Origin: Phymorhynchus buccinoides
Lineage: Eukaryota; Mollusca; Gastropoda; Neogastropoda; Raphitomidae
Assembly (NCBI GenBank): GCA_017654935.2
Contig: CM065710.1
Coordinates: forward strand, 6,455,565-6,519,564
Length of the DNA: 64,000 nucleotides
Direction of reading: 5' to 3'
Each line of letters begins with the position of its first letter. The stretch's first letter is position 1. Below the pieces are notes generated by a model that was not told where the DNA came from, did not search any database, and saw only the letters and a program-made list of their open reading frames with translations. The position numbers and the translations under genes are program-made. Of this stretch, positions 19,796 to 29,464 are shown one piece after another.

Positions 19796-20106
19796 GTACA
19801 GTGGAACCTCCCTTATAAGACCTCCCATTATAAGACTCCCTCCCATATAAGACCTACTTCTCTGAGACATTGCCCTTCTTTGTAAGTATTAAAATTACCT
19901 CCGTTGTAAGACCCCTCCCTTATAAGACCTCATTTTGGATGAGAATGATGCTTTGTTTGTCTCACTTTGGTTCTGATCCACGCACTGCTAGGTGATTGGT
20001 ATCGTAATCAACTTTGGTGGAGGGGAGTTCATTAGAAAGAGAGTATTCACCCTTCAATCTCATTTTGGATGATTTTTTAAGGTCTTATAAGGGCGGTTCC
20101 ACTGTA
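19796..20106. mobile_element. GGAACCTCC MITE, larger copy
   Basis: Ends TACAGTGGAACCTCCCTTAT and AAGGGCGGTTCCACTGTA. About 110 bp of unrelated sequence (19940-20060) lies inside. The intron stretch 19561-19795 shows nothing else. Confidence 0.75.
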
Positions 20107-20409
20107 GTCTTCTACTCACTCTGACAAAAGAAAGGAAAACTGGCATGGTCACAACCGTTTTTTATCCGACTTGGTTGGATAGTGTGAGGCGGCTTTATCT
20201 TAGTCTTTCAAGAGACGATTTTTGGGGGAAAAACTAGGGGAGAGCACTTCGTGAAAATTAGAGTTGATTACCTCAACTTACTTGGTCAAAACTATAGCAA
20301 CCATGGCGGCATGGCGTCGAAGCTTGAAACCGCAGGATGCCAGTCAGCGACTTGCAAACATTTTTTTTATAGAAAAATAAGGGGTGGCCAGTTGCTACAA
20401 AGTGATAGA

Positions 20410-20753
20410 ACCAAGTGCCTGCTGACCACAGTCCCTGGCAAGAGGGTTAGTTATTGTGATCTGTGTATCCCCAGGCCCCCAGTGGTCCTAGGCTGCCACC
20501 AAGTGCCTGCTGTCCACCTACAAGTCCCTGGCAAGAGGGTTAGTTATTGTGATCTGTGTATCCCCAGGCCCCCAGTGGTCCTAGGCTGCCACCAAGTGCC
20601 TGCTGTCCACCTACAAGTCCCTGGCAAGAGGGTTAGTTATTGTGATCTGTGTATCCCCAGGCCCCCAGTGGTCCTAGGCTGCCACCAAGTGCCTGCTGTC
20701 CACCTACAAGTCCCTGGCAAGAGGGTTAGTTATTGTGATCTGTGTATTCCCAG
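20410..20753 (+). repeat. 93-bp array of cassette B exon a acceptor border
   Basis: The repeat phase is set by CCCTGGCAAGAGGGTTAG at 20433, 20526, 20619 and 20712, and the true exon shows CCCTGGCAG at 20805. Each unit holds a pyrimidine-poor intron end, an acceptor (GTATCCCCAG) and the first 50 or so nt of the exon. In the copies the exon reads CAGTGGTCCTAG, an in-frame TAG. The true exon has TTCGCT at this point. Confidence 0.95.
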
Positions 20754-20934
20754 GCCCCCAGTGGTCCTTCGCTGCCACCAAGTGCCTGCTGTCCACCTAC
20801 AAGTCCCTGGCAGACCAGTTCCGCAGCATGAAGAAGAAGCTGGTGTGGGAGATGCTGGCGCAGACCATGAGGGCCAAGGGCTTCCAGGTAGAGGGCTACC
20901 AGGCCGACCACAAGTTCAGGAACCTCAAACTCAG
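20754..20934 (+). CDS. Cassette B exon a: first part of Myb/SANT-like domain
   Basis: Acceptor GTATTCCCAG, donor GTCAGC. The 181 nt run from phase 1 to phase 2. The product reads PQWSFAATKCLLSTYKSLAD, then KKLVWEMLAQTMRAKGFQV and DHKFRNLKLR. The two Trp positions and the basic third stretch fit Myb_DNA-bind_4. In the usual Q-C-x-x-K pattern the Cys is replaced (YQADHKFR). It joins in frame with exon b (22678). Confidence 0.92.
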
Positions 20935-21084
20935 GTCAGCAAAGAAAGCATTTTATTTTGTATGTCGGTGCGAAGCTCTGCTTGGTACCTGATCGGAAGA
21001 CGGGAAGGTTGAGAAGTGTGTAATCTAAAGCGTGGGGTACAGGATTATTGGATATTAAATTGATGAGTAAAGATGTGTAAATGT

Positions 21085-21315
21085 GGGAGTTCCAAAAAAA
21101 AAGAAAAGGTAAGCTGGTAGCTTATCATGTATTAGTTGAAAACCATAAGGTAATATTAGATGAGGAATTAGGCAGGCTGGAAGTACCTTCTGGCGGAGAC
21201 CATGATGAGAAAGGGGTTCCAGGGGGGGGGGGGGGGGGGGGGGGGGAGGGATGGGGGTACCAGGTGGACCACAAGTTCAGGAACCTCAAACTCAGGTCAG
21301 CAAAGAAAGCATTTG
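21085..21315 (+). repeat. Degraded copy of cassette B exon a 3' border
   Basis: Positions 21259-21312 repeat the last 45 or so nt of the exon plus donor and intron (ACCACAAGTTCAGGAACCTC). 21108-21225 resembles the middle of the exon (AAGCTGGTAG, GAGACCATGATGAGAAAGGG), with a poly-G run inserted. Confidence 0.8.
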
Positions 21316-21319
21316 AAAG

Positions 21320-21837
21320 TTAAACAAGACTTAAGGTTGCTTGATGTTTAACTCATTCAAATCGTTCCGGCCATATATGTCCGGAATTAATATATAGCTG
21401 TCAATTTGATGCATTTGCTTCAAGGGAAGTAAATCTGTGTGCACACCATACCTTGGTCACTTCTAACTCGCTTCGCTCCCTTGGACCGCAATTTTGCCTC
21501 TGACTTTGCTTTTGTAGTGGTTTGTTGTGGGGGGAAACCAATTGGTGTAGAGTTTTTCTTGCACTAAATTTTCAGTCCTTCAGAGTAAGGGTACAGAGCT
21601 GGCTATTCACTGAGATTTTTCTTTCATACTAAAGTCTATAGTATATATAAAAAAGTCTGTCTAAACCTGAAGTAAAAACTCGTAATCTTCTTTCATTTCT
21701 CCTTTTGTTTATGTATGTTTTGTTTGTGTGTATGGCTGGAGTGATTTGTGAGGTTTGTGCCAAAAAAAAAGAGAAGATTTTTAAGGTATTTGTTCCTGAG
21801 AATGGGGGTAGGCATCTGTGTATATATTCATGTGTAC
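21320..21837. other. Intron, nothing recognised
   Basis: AT-rich sequence without a recognisable repeat or protein-like frame. Confidence 0.4.
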
Positions 21838-22031
21838 AAGGCCGGGTTCACATTAGACGCGTAAGTTCCGCACGGAAAACCCTAAATAAGTGGAAGAAAG
21901 AAGGATGAAAGTTTACGCATATAGGGGAAATTCGGACACGTGCGCAAATCTTTCCCCCTTCTTTGCTTCACTTATTTATGGATTGCGCACGGGTTTCCGC
22001 ACGGAATATCCGCTTATGTGTGTGCACGGCT
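21838..22031. mobile_element. Short MITE, GGCCGGGTTCACATTAGACG ends
   Basis: Ends GGCCGGGTTCACATTAGACG and TTATGTGTGTGCACGGC form imperfect inverted repeats, with ATAAGTGGAAGAAAGAAGGA inside. A reverse-orientation copy lies at 43708-43892. The size suggests a hAT-like MITE, but I cannot place the family. Confidence 0.65.
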
Positions 22032-22035
22032 TTAC

Positions 22036-22122
22036 TGTTCGGTTTTTGACAGGTATCGCACGCTGCGCGACAAGCTCCAAGAGCAAGGCCGCGGGCCCTA
22101 CACCGAGTGGACCTACATAGGT
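22036..22122 (+). repeat. Copy of cassette B exon b acceptor border
   Basis: TGACAG followed by GTATCGCACGCTGCGCGACA and on to GAGTGGACCTACATAG copies the first 70 or so nt of the exon at 22678. Its CATAG|GTGTTG end could mimic a donor. Confidence 0.9.
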
Positions 22123-22149
22123 GTTGTATACACAGAGATGTGTACAAAA

Positions 22150-22670
22150 TAGTGAGAAGAGAGGCAACGATCGCCATACTCAGTACAGTCTACTGTGAGT
22201 CACAAATTTGAAAGTGGTAATGAGTCGCCGATACGACGAATACTCACGTTAAAATGCTTCAAAATCCCTATTATCATCCTAGATACCGTCCAACAGATGC
22301 CATAACCCTTCATTGGATGTAAAAAGCATCGTTGTAGAGCTTAAAATGCCATAATTCTACCAGTTTTCGCAAAGAAAAGTCCAAACACAACAACCGGAAG
22401 TCGCAAAAACGGAAGTTCGATTATTTGAGAAGGGAGCCAACTCTCGTTTATGACAGCAGTAATGGCGGTCGGTAATCGTTTACAGGACGCGTACTGGCTT
22501 CAAACTTCGACTTTCTTTTGCGAGGTGTGTATCGCCTTATAAACGAGGGCGCCTTTTACTTTAATTATTTTTAGATTTTTCTTGAAAATTGCCCTATTCG
22601 CCTTATGCACAGCAGCGCCTAATGATCAGAAAAATACGGTATATATTCATGTGTATAACTGTTTGTTTTT
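22150..22670. other. Intron, partial ACGGTA-type MITE end
   Basis: Positions 22530-22640 contain CGCCTTATAAACGAGGGCGC and GAAAAATACGGTA, resembling the end of the ACCGTAAAA element. The rest is unrecognised. Confidence 0.4.
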
Positions 22671-22677
22671 ATTACAG

Positions 22678-22915
22678 GTATCGCACGCTGCGCGACAAGC
22701 TCCAGGAGCAAGGCCGCGGGGCCTACACGGAGTGGACCTACATGGGCGATATGAACGAAATCATGGGCCACGAGATGTCCGAGTTTGTCCGCTACCCCGA
22801 CAATAACAGGGAGGGCGGTGGGGGTGATGATGGTGACGACGACGATGATGATGGCGATGACGACGATGGCCATGATGATAATAAGGAAAGGACGCCATCC
22901 AGTCAGAAACGAAAG
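22678..22915 (+). CDS. Cassette B exon b: last helix plus Asp-rich tail
   Basis: Acceptor TTTATTACAG, donor GTACGT. The 238 nt run from phase 2 to phase 0. Starts YRTLRDKLQEQGRGAYTEWT, with the closing aromatics, and MGDMNEIMGHEM follows. The tail is Gly then Asp-rich (GATGAC repeats) and ends PSSQKRK, a small basic patch. The length equals that of cassette C exon b. It is the C-terminal half of the domain begun in 20754-20934. Confidence 0.92.
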
Positions 22916-23149
22916 GTACGTGGAATTGTTAGGACTCTGGGGCAGTGGGTGGATGCCTCGTGCCTCCATGCGGGGAGTTGGACGCATGGGTGCTACTCTT
23001 TTTCAGTTTTACACTGATGTTAGTATTTTTAATTTTACGAGAAAAAAATTCATTTTTTTTTATAATTCATACACACACAAAAACCCCCCCACAAAAAACA
23101 ACACGACCACAAGCGATTTGGGGCATTTTGAACTTGATTCTATCTTGGA

Positions 23150-23390
23150 AGTTTACAAAGGCAATGTAATCATTTTACAAGGCTTATCAGACTCAAACTG
23201 TCTCTGTCTATCATTTTAACTGTCTGTCTCATTATCTCTCTCTTAAGTTGCCCCCCCTGAATCGTCCGACGAGGCTCTGCCCCTGTACCCTGCTGGGCCC
23301 ATGGGTCACTGGACCCCTGCCTTTCAGTTTTTTTCATTTGGGGGAGTGGCACCCATGTCAGGACGACCCCGCCCCCTTCCACGAGTCTCT
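23150..23390 (-). repeat. Dispersed repeat R2, minus
   Basis: Starts CTTGGAAGTTTACAAAGGCA and runs to TTTCATTTGGGGGAGTGGCA, the reverse complement of 2890-3115. Confidence 0.75.
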
Positions 23391-24078
23391 CCCCATGGGG
23401 ATGCCGGGGGGGGGGTCTTTGGTAAAAATAGTTCCCCCACCTTCTGGAAGTTCTGTGCTCGTAACTTCCTCTGATCTGCCACTCTCTTTGACTCTGCCTT
23501 TTCCCTTTGCTTTCTGTCATGTACCATCATTCTGACTTATTGGCCCATTCTTCTGCCTTTTTTTCCCAAGAAAAAATCTTCCAAATAATTTTCTACTTTG
23601 AGCTCCGCCGAAATCGGAATGTGTCGGCTGTACGCAGCGGGGAGACCAGTGAAAACTGAAAACCGGACACATATGTACCTTGCCAGGCATGGGAATTGTC
23701 AGTCTTTTGGCTGATTTCAGCTTTTTTGATGGTCCTCTTCAGTCTTTTTTTGCAGGTTTCAGCTTTTTTGATGGTCCAAGAGGACATTTATGAGATAAAA
23801 AAAAAAGAAGCCCAATGAGTAAAACTTAAGTTATTGGTTATAAATGAATGCAAAATGAACTAAATATATCAGTCTTATCTCTAATATAAGGCTTAGATAA
23901 CAGAAGAAGCTTCATTTTCTGGGGGCTGTATCCCAACACACACGGTTTTCAGTGTTGTTTTTTTATTCCTTGTTTCTATGCCTGCTTCCAGACCCTAATT
24001 TTCAGTCTTTTTTGTCTTCTCTTATTCCCATGCCTGCTTGCCCATTATGGCCATATGGCCTGGGAATGCAGAAGAAGT
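23391..24078 (+). repeat. Dispersed repeat R1 (tail A) interrupted by a MITE
   Basis: The R1 body runs from 23391 to 23684 and resumes at 24046 (CCCATTATGGCCATATGGCC, then GCAGAAGAAG). The interruption is the MITE at 23685-24045. Confidence 0.85.
23685..24045. mobile_element. MITE of the CAGGCATGG family
   Basis: Left end CAGGCATGGGAATTGTCAG, right end TTATTCCCATGCCTG. CTTGC flanks both sides (5-6 bp target duplication; the exact edge is ambiguous by one base). The pattern GGCTGATTTCAGCTTTTTTG is repeated inside. There is no coding sequence. Confidence 0.82.
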
Positions 24079-24129
24079 AGAAAGAAAAAGAACTAGGGCT
24101 CTTTGTAGCCACCTTTTTGGTTACATTGT

Positions 24130-24303
24130 AGCTGCAATATTGGGGATTCCTCTGTGACGTGCATAAAATAGGGCCTATCCTTGCCTCCCAAAACTAAGAG
24201 CATAAGGTCATTGGTTAACAGACCCTCATTTGATGCCTTTCAGTGACATGGGTGTTAAATCATTGTGGTGCCAAGAGGCGACAGTGGCAATGAAAGAGTT
24301 AAG
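24130..24303. mobile_element. piggyBac-like MITE, left-truncated
   Basis: Shares TATTGGGGATTCCTCTGTGA, TGACATGGGTGTTAAATCAT and the AAAGAGTTAA end with the family. Confidence 0.6.
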
Positions 24304-24589
24304 AGTGGGAGGATCAGAAGCCCTGGATATAGTAAGAAAATATAGTAATAAAATCTGAATTTTTGTGTACATAAAATGTTGGGGTTGTGTCTTATAGTCC
24401 GGAAAAAAACATGGTAGTTAACTGGCTTACACACAGAGAGATAAGTGTTGAAAACTGTTGAGGTTTTTTTTTTTCAAAATTTTTCAAAACATTTTCAGGT
24501 ATTGGTTCACCTATTTTCATTTTGCAAGTTTTTTCTGATTTCTTATTTTGGACATTTTTTTTTTAGAATCAAGTTAATGTTTCACGAGG

Positions 24590-25190
24590 GTGGTCAATCA
24601 ATCAAATCAAATCAAATCAAATTCACTTTATTATCTCCCAAGGAGAAATTTTGTTCAGGTGCCAGAATAACAAAGGCATCGACATTCAGCATGCACGAAT
24701 AGGAGCAAAAGTTACACATAATACACACTTAAAGATACACATTATATGTGGATACATACACGTCTAAGGATAAGCATGCATAGTTTCTTTTAACATGATG
24801 AACACACATTTAAACCTGAAAGGATCATGAGTTTAGGAGGTGGATGGATCTGGGGATGAAGGATTTCTGTGCCCTGGAGTTGACTTTAAAAGTTTTGTAG
24901 CGATGTCCAGAAGGTAGTAGTTCATAATGTTTGTTCAAAACATGGGATGTGTCATTTACAATCTTCCTGGCTTTATGCTTGGTTCGTCTTTCGTACATCT
25001 CATTCAAACCCATCTCTCTCTTTCCAACAACTTTACTACACACATTCACCACATCATCCAACACACGCTTGTTCTTCAAACACAGACTTCCAAACCAACA
25101 CGTAAAGGAAACAGTAAGCACAGACTCAATGCAGCTACTACAGTACGTATGCAAAATGATGAAGTGTCTGGGTTTCTTCATGACTTAGCA
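24590..25190 (-). mobile_element. LINE ORF2 C-terminal fragment and 3' UTR
   Basis: The minus frame (25181-24825) has an SCIESVLTVSF-like start, then HKARKIVNDTSHVLNKHYEL, then LPSGHRYKTFKVNSRAQKSF and IPRSIHLLNS. LPSG.RY followed by NSFIP.....LN is a common end of invertebrate non-LTR reverse transcriptase ORFs. The downstream segment on that strand (24660-24599) ends in TTGATTTGATTTGATTGATT, a plausible 3' tail. One late frameshift or loss of the upstream part leaves only about 120 residues. Confidence 0.8.
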
Positions 25191-25375
25191 TGAGTGTGGA
25201 ATGCTTGTCGAACTACAGCGTGCGATTGTGAATGCAGTTTTCAACTATATATGGAACTCATTTGAAAGTAAATAAAAAAAGAGAAAAAATCGTGCACTTC
25301 CTTGCGCGTGTACACTGTTATGCATTTATATACATTTGCCATTACGTATATTATTTTTTTGTGGTCTTCTTTCAG

Positions 25376-25422
25376 AAGAGCGCAGCGGGCAGTGCCAAGC
25401 CAGACACAAGACTACGGAGGAG
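25376..25422 (+). CDS. Cassette B linker exon c
   Basis: Acceptor TTCTTTCAG, donor GTGAAT. The 47 nt run from phase 0 to phase 2 and encode KSAAGSAKPDTRLRR, a basic linker. It follows the SSQKRK end of exon b, so together they make a bipartite-like basic patch. Confidence 0.75.
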
Positions 25423-25436
25423 GTGAATAATAGAGT

Positions 25437-25780
25437 CCTGTCTCCACGTGGGGATACCGGGGGGTCTTTTGTGTAAATAGTTCCCCCACCTTCTGGAAGT
25501 TCTGTGCTTGTAACTTCCTCTAATCTGTCACTCTCTTTGACTCTGCCTTTTCCCTTTGCTCGCTGTCATCTACTATCTTTCTGCCTTACCGGTCCATTCT
25601 CCTGCCTTTTTTTCTTACAAAAAAAACACTTTTAAAAACATTTCCTCCAGCCGAAGTCGGACTGGCTCGGCCTAACTATTTCTTAGTTCTAAAGGCGCAT
25701 AACGGCAGCATGACGCATCTGCGCTCATAATTGACAGGAAACTGTCTGAGCGATCGAAGAAGAAGAAGAAGAAGAGGCAA
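25437..25780 (+). repeat. Dispersed repeat R1, tail B
   Basis: The R1 body (AGTTCCCCCACCTTCTGGAA) is followed by tail B: GCGCATAACGGCAGCATGAC, TGACAGGAAACTGTCTGAGC and GAAGAAGAAGAAGAAG. Confidence 0.85.
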
Positions 25781-25848
25781 AAGGGAAAAACAACAACCCC
25801 ACAACTGATAAATGAAGAGAACATATCATGACAGGAAATGAAAATTTT

Positions 25849-26083
25849 TTTAACCCCTTCGCCGCCAGCCATTTTTTTTAGCCAAAATTATCCAATAAAG
25901 ATTTTGTCTGAAATGTTGGGGATTCCTTTACTACATGTTGAAGAAAAAGGCCTACCCTTAACTCCCCAAATCAAAAACACAAAAATCATTGGATAACAGA
26001 CCCAGAATTCAAGGTTTTTAATGACATGGGTGTTGTTAAGTCACTGTGGTGCAAATATGTGACGTTGGCGGCGAAAGGGTTAA
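25849..26083. mobile_element. piggyBac-like MITE, near complete
   Basis: Ends TTAACCCCTTCGCCGCCA and TTGGCGGCGAAAGGGTTAA make perfect-looking terminal inverted repeats with TTAA outermost. Confidence 0.78.
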
Positions 26084-26199
26084 TAGTAACTTAAGTTTTC
26101 GAAAAAACAACAACCCAAAGTCATTTGCAATCTATGGTCACTGGACTGTCCAGTCCAGTCAGTGTTGTCGAAGCGACCTTGACCTTGCGGTGTGTGCAG

Positions 26200-26282
26200 G
26201 GGAGGAAAGGCGGCTTCTCGTTCTGAGCCTGATGACAGCGCAGAGGAAGAAACGGAGACCCCCGCCAGAATGGGAAAACGCG
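26200..26282 (+). CDS. Cassette B linker exon d
   Basis: Acceptor GTGTGTGCAG, donor GTCAGT. The 83 nt run from phase 2 to phase 1 and encode GGKAASRSEPDDSAEEETET followed by PARMGKR. It is an acidic then basic linker, in frame with exon c (25376) and with cassette C exon a (26982). Confidence 0.72.
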
Positions 26283-26324
26283 GTCAGTTTTGAACGCAAT
26301 ATTTTGCTGCATTGCTTTTAGGAC

Positions 26325-26981
26325 TGCTTGCCTCTCCTTTTAATTTTTCAAGGCCTGTTTGGCTCACTCGTTTTGTTTTAATTTTTCAAGGCCTGTTTGG
26401 CTCACCCGTTTTGTTTGAATTTTTCAAGGCCTGTTTGGCTCACCCATTTTGTTTGAAGTTTTCAAGCCTGTTTGGCTACCTCATTTGTTTAATTTATCAG
26501 GCCTACTTGGCTCACCTGTTTAAAAAAAAAAAAAAAATGTTTCAAGGCCTGTTTGGCTCACTCGTTTTATTTGAATTTTTCATGCCTGTTTGGCTCACCT
26601 GTTTTGTTTGAATTTTTCATGCTTGTTTGACTCGCCCGTTTTGTTTGAATTTTTTAAGGTCTGTTTGGCTCACTTGTTTTGTTTGAAGTTTTCAAGGTCT
26701 GTTTGACTCACTCATTTGTTTCCTTTATCATGCTTATTTGGCTCACCCGTTTATAAAAAAAATTTCGGGCCTGTTTGGCCCACGCTTTTGTTTCATTTTC
26801 AGCCCTGTTTAGCTCACCTGTTTTGTTTGAATTTTTTGAAGGCCTGTTTGGCTCACCCATTTTGTTTGATTTTTTTCAAGACCTGTTTGGCTCACCCGTT
26901 TTGTTTGAAGGCCTGCTTGGCTCACTCGTTTTGTTTGAATTTTTCAAGGCCTGGTTTAAATTTTTTATTTTTTTTTTCAAG
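26325..26981 (+). repeat. 38-bp array of cassette C exon a acceptor border
   Basis: About 16 degenerate units of GGCCTGTTTGGCTCACCCGT plus TTTGTTTGAATTTTTCA. Each contains TTTTTCAAG followed by GCCTGTTTGGCTCACCC, which resembles the true acceptor and exon start (TTTTTTCAAG, GCCTTCTTGGCTCACCC at 26972-26998). Poly-A expansions occur in some units. Confidence 0.9.
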
Positions 26982-27168
26982 GCCTTCTTGGCTCACCCAA
27001 AGCGGTGAAGCTGTTGATCGCCACGTATCGGCGGTTCCAAGGCGACTTCAACAGCCCGGACACCCCCAAGAAACTGACGTGGAAGCTGGTAGCCCAGGCC
27101 CTGAGGGACAAAGGGTACCAAGTGACCGGCGCCCAGTGTGACAAGAAAATGAGAGGACTGAGGTTCAG
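26982..27168 (+). CDS. Cassette C exon a: Myb/SANT-like domain lacking the first Trp
   Basis: Acceptor TTTTTCAAG, donor GTGAGT. The 187 nt run from phase 1 to phase 2. The start reads GLLGSPKAVKLLIATYRRFQ; the usual first Trp is Gly here. The rest is normal: KKLTWKLVAQALRDKGYQV and AQCDKKMRGLRFR. The non-standard start may have come with the border array, which carries the same LLGS-type sequence. A copy of its 3' end is at 27545-27640. Confidence 0.9.
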
Positions 27169-27207
27169 GTGAGTCATGGTGGGGATGTACCCTGGGCAGT
27201 TCTTCTT

Positions 27208-27515
27208 CTTCTTCTTCATTCGCTTAGACAGTTTCCTGTCACATGAGCATAGATGCGTCATGCTGCCGTTATGCGCCTAACTAAGAAATAGTTAGGCCCA
27301 GTATGTCCGACTTCGGCTGAAGAAATCTTTGTAGGAATTTATAGAAAAAAAGGCAGGAGAATGGACCAGTGAGATGGAAAGATAGCAGATGACAGTAAGC
27401 AAAGGGAAAAGGCAGAGTCAAAGAGAGTGATGGATTAGAGGAAGTTACAAGCACAGAACTTCCAGAAGGTGGGGGAACTATTTGTACAAAAGACCCCCCG
27501 GTATCCCCACGGGGG
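27208..27515 (-). repeat. Dispersed repeat R1, tail B, minus
   Basis: From CTTCTTCTTCTTCATTCGCT and GACAGTTTCCTGTC to CCCCCGGTATCCCCACGGGG. It is inserted between the true exon end and the duplicated exon end. Confidence 0.82.
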
Positions 27516-27527
27516 CCCCTGGGCAGT

Positions 27528-27645
27528 TATGGTGGGGATGTACCCTGGGTAGTAATGGTAGCCCAGGCTCTGAGGGACAAAGGTTATCAAGTGACCGGCG
27601 CCCAGTGTGACAAGAAAATGAGAGGACTCAGGTTTAGGTGGGTAG
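27528..27645 (+). repeat. Copy of cassette C exon a 3' half and donor
   Basis: GGTAGCCCAGGCTCTGAGGG through AAAATGAGAGGACTCAGG copies the last 85 or so nt of the exon, with donor GTGGGT in place of GTGAGT. Intron sequence GATGTACCCTGGG occurs both after the true donor and before the copy. Confidence 0.9.
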
Positions 27646-27654
27646 TGTAGTAAT

Positions 27655-27860
27655 TCATGTGCACACACACACACACACACGCATGCATGCACACACACAC
27701 GCACACGCACACGCACACACACACACACACATTCCGTTGAGGCGACATCAGAAAAGCCCTGCTTCCTCCCAGCAGACTCTGTCATTTACTGCAAAGGGGG
27801 TGGTTCATGATGATGACGATGATGATGATGAAGATGGTGATGATAATATTAATAACGACA
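27655..27860. repeat. CA and GAT microsatellites
   Basis: (CA)n with GCATGCATGC lies at 27660-27732, and a GATGATGACG run at 27808-27850. Confidence 0.8.
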
Positions 27861-27904
27861 ATATTGGGTGGGAGGGAGAAAGTATTATTGTTTGTATATG
27901 AAAA

Positions 27905-28245
27905 GCCCCCCACCCCCCCCTCACTGTTGGGATACCGGGTTTGTCTTTTGTACAAATAGTTCCCCTACCTTCTGGAAGTTCTGTGTTTGTAACTTCCTCT
28001 AATCTGTCACCCTCTTTGACTCTGCCTTTTCCCTTTCGCTTACTGTCATCTACTATCTTTCTGCCTTGCCAACCAGTCCATTCTCCCACCTCTTTAAAAA
28101 AGAAAGTTCTTACAAAGATTTTCTCCAGCCGAAGACAGACACGCTAGGCCGAACTATTTTCTTAGGCGCATGACGGCAGCATGATGCATCTGCGCTCATA
28201 ATTGACAGGAAACTGTCTGAGCAATTGATGAAGAAGAAGAAGAAG
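27905..28245 (+). repeat. Dispersed repeat R1, tail B, plus
   Basis: A full copy with tail B and a GAAGAAGAAGAAGAAG end, leading into GAT repeats. Confidence 0.8.
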
Positions 28246-28249
28246 ACAA

Positions 28250-28311
28250 TGATGACGACAACTAGAATAGTGATGACAAAATTAGTGATGATGATGATGA
28301 TGAAGATGATA

Positions 28312-28345
<34 letters not shown>

Positions 28346-28933
28346 CGATTTTCAACAGACGCAAACAGCGATGCCAAAGGGCCGACGATTCTGGGAATAC
28401 ATGATGATGACGATGATGATGATAATGACGATGATGATGATGATGATGATAATGATGATGACGATGATGATGGTGATGACGATAATGATGATGATTTTCA
28501 ACAGACACAAACAGCGATGCAAAGACGCAGACAGACAGGAAGCCCCGGCCTACGTTTCTGGGAACATATGATGATAATGATGATGATAATGATGATGATG
28601 ATGACGATAATGATGACGATTTTCAACAGACACAAACAGCGATGCCTAAGACGCAGGCAGACAGGAAGCCCCGGCCTACGTTTCTGGGAGCACATGATGA
28701 TAATGATGATGATAACGATGATGATGATGACGATAATGATGACGATTTTCAACAGACACAAACAGCGATGCCTAAGACGCAGGCAGACAGGAAGCCCCGG
28801 CCTACGTTTCTGGGAGCACATGGATGATGATGATGACGACGATGATGATGATGATGGTGATGATGATGATGACGATAATGATGACGATGATGATGGTGAT
28901 GATGATGACGATAATGATGACGATTTTCAACAG
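28250..28933 (+). repeat. GAT-rich array of cassette C exon b acceptor border
   Basis: Copies of TTTTCAACAG plus the first 65 or so nt of the exon (ACACAAACAGCGATGC, GGAAGCCCCGGCCTACGTTT) start near 28354, 28503, 28631 and 28753. (GATGAT)n intron sequence of 60-130 bp separates them. The earliest copy is the most diverged and lacks the middle segment. Confidence 0.93.
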
Positions 28934-29171
28934 ACACAAACAGCGATGCCTAAGACGCAGGCAGACAGGAAGCCCCGGCCTACGTTTCTGGGAGCACATG
29001 GATGCCATGGATGCGTTGATGGCCGGGGAAAAGGGACATAACTCCTCCTACTACTATAGCGGCGATAACCGACCAGATAACAACAACGAGGAAGAGGAGG
29101 ATGGTGATGAAAATGATGATGGTGATGACGTTGATGATGACGACGATCGCACTGGCAGTGAAAAAGAGGAG
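28934..29171 (+). CDS. Cassette C exon b: last helix plus acidic tail
   Basis: Acceptor TTTTCAACAG, donor GTGGGT. The 238 nt run from phase 2 to phase 0. The product reads HKQRCLRRRQTGSPGLRFWE, then HMDAMDALMAGEKG, an Asn/Glu/Asp-rich tail and GSEKEE. It is the C-terminal half of the cassette C domain. The fifth acceptor-border copy in the array is this true one, since only it continues into the full exon. Confidence 0.9.
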
Positions 29172-29212
29172 GTGGGTTGTAATAATTGAAATGCTAATGA
29201 TAATACTATACA

Positions 29213-29268
29213 GTCAAACCTCTATTATAAGACCTGGAAGTTCTGTGCTTGTAATTTCCTCTAATCTG
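29213..29268 (+). repeat. MITE end fragment joined to R1 left part
   Basis: TACAGTCAAACCTCTATTAT (a pogo-like end) is followed at about 29236 by R1 body sequence CTGGAAGTTCTGTGCTTGTA. R1 is cut at 29271 by the DIRS element and resumes at 35416. Confidence 0.8.
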
Positions 29269-29290
29269 CCAATCTAATTTAATCATACTA

Positions 29291-29464
29291 TACCAACACT
29301 CAAAACAACTGCATTAGCCTAAAACAACCTGGAACCTTACCCTAGCACATAGCTAAAACGAAAGTGGCCCCAAGGGACTGCACCCATACCGCAGGGAGTA
29401 GCGGGAGTGACTCCCCTTACTTCCGGGTATGACGCGCACCCTTGGGGCACCGGATATGTCATTC
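29291..29464 (+). repeat. DIRS left inverted terminal repeat
   Basis: From TACCAACACTCAAAACAACT to CACCGGATATGTCATTC. It is identical by eye to the reverse complement of 35199-35372. Confidence 0.95.

Noticed and set aside
24445..24702. Phe-rich plus ORF
   Set aside because: Arises from AT-rich intron sequence and the 3' UTR of a minus-strand LINE remnant.
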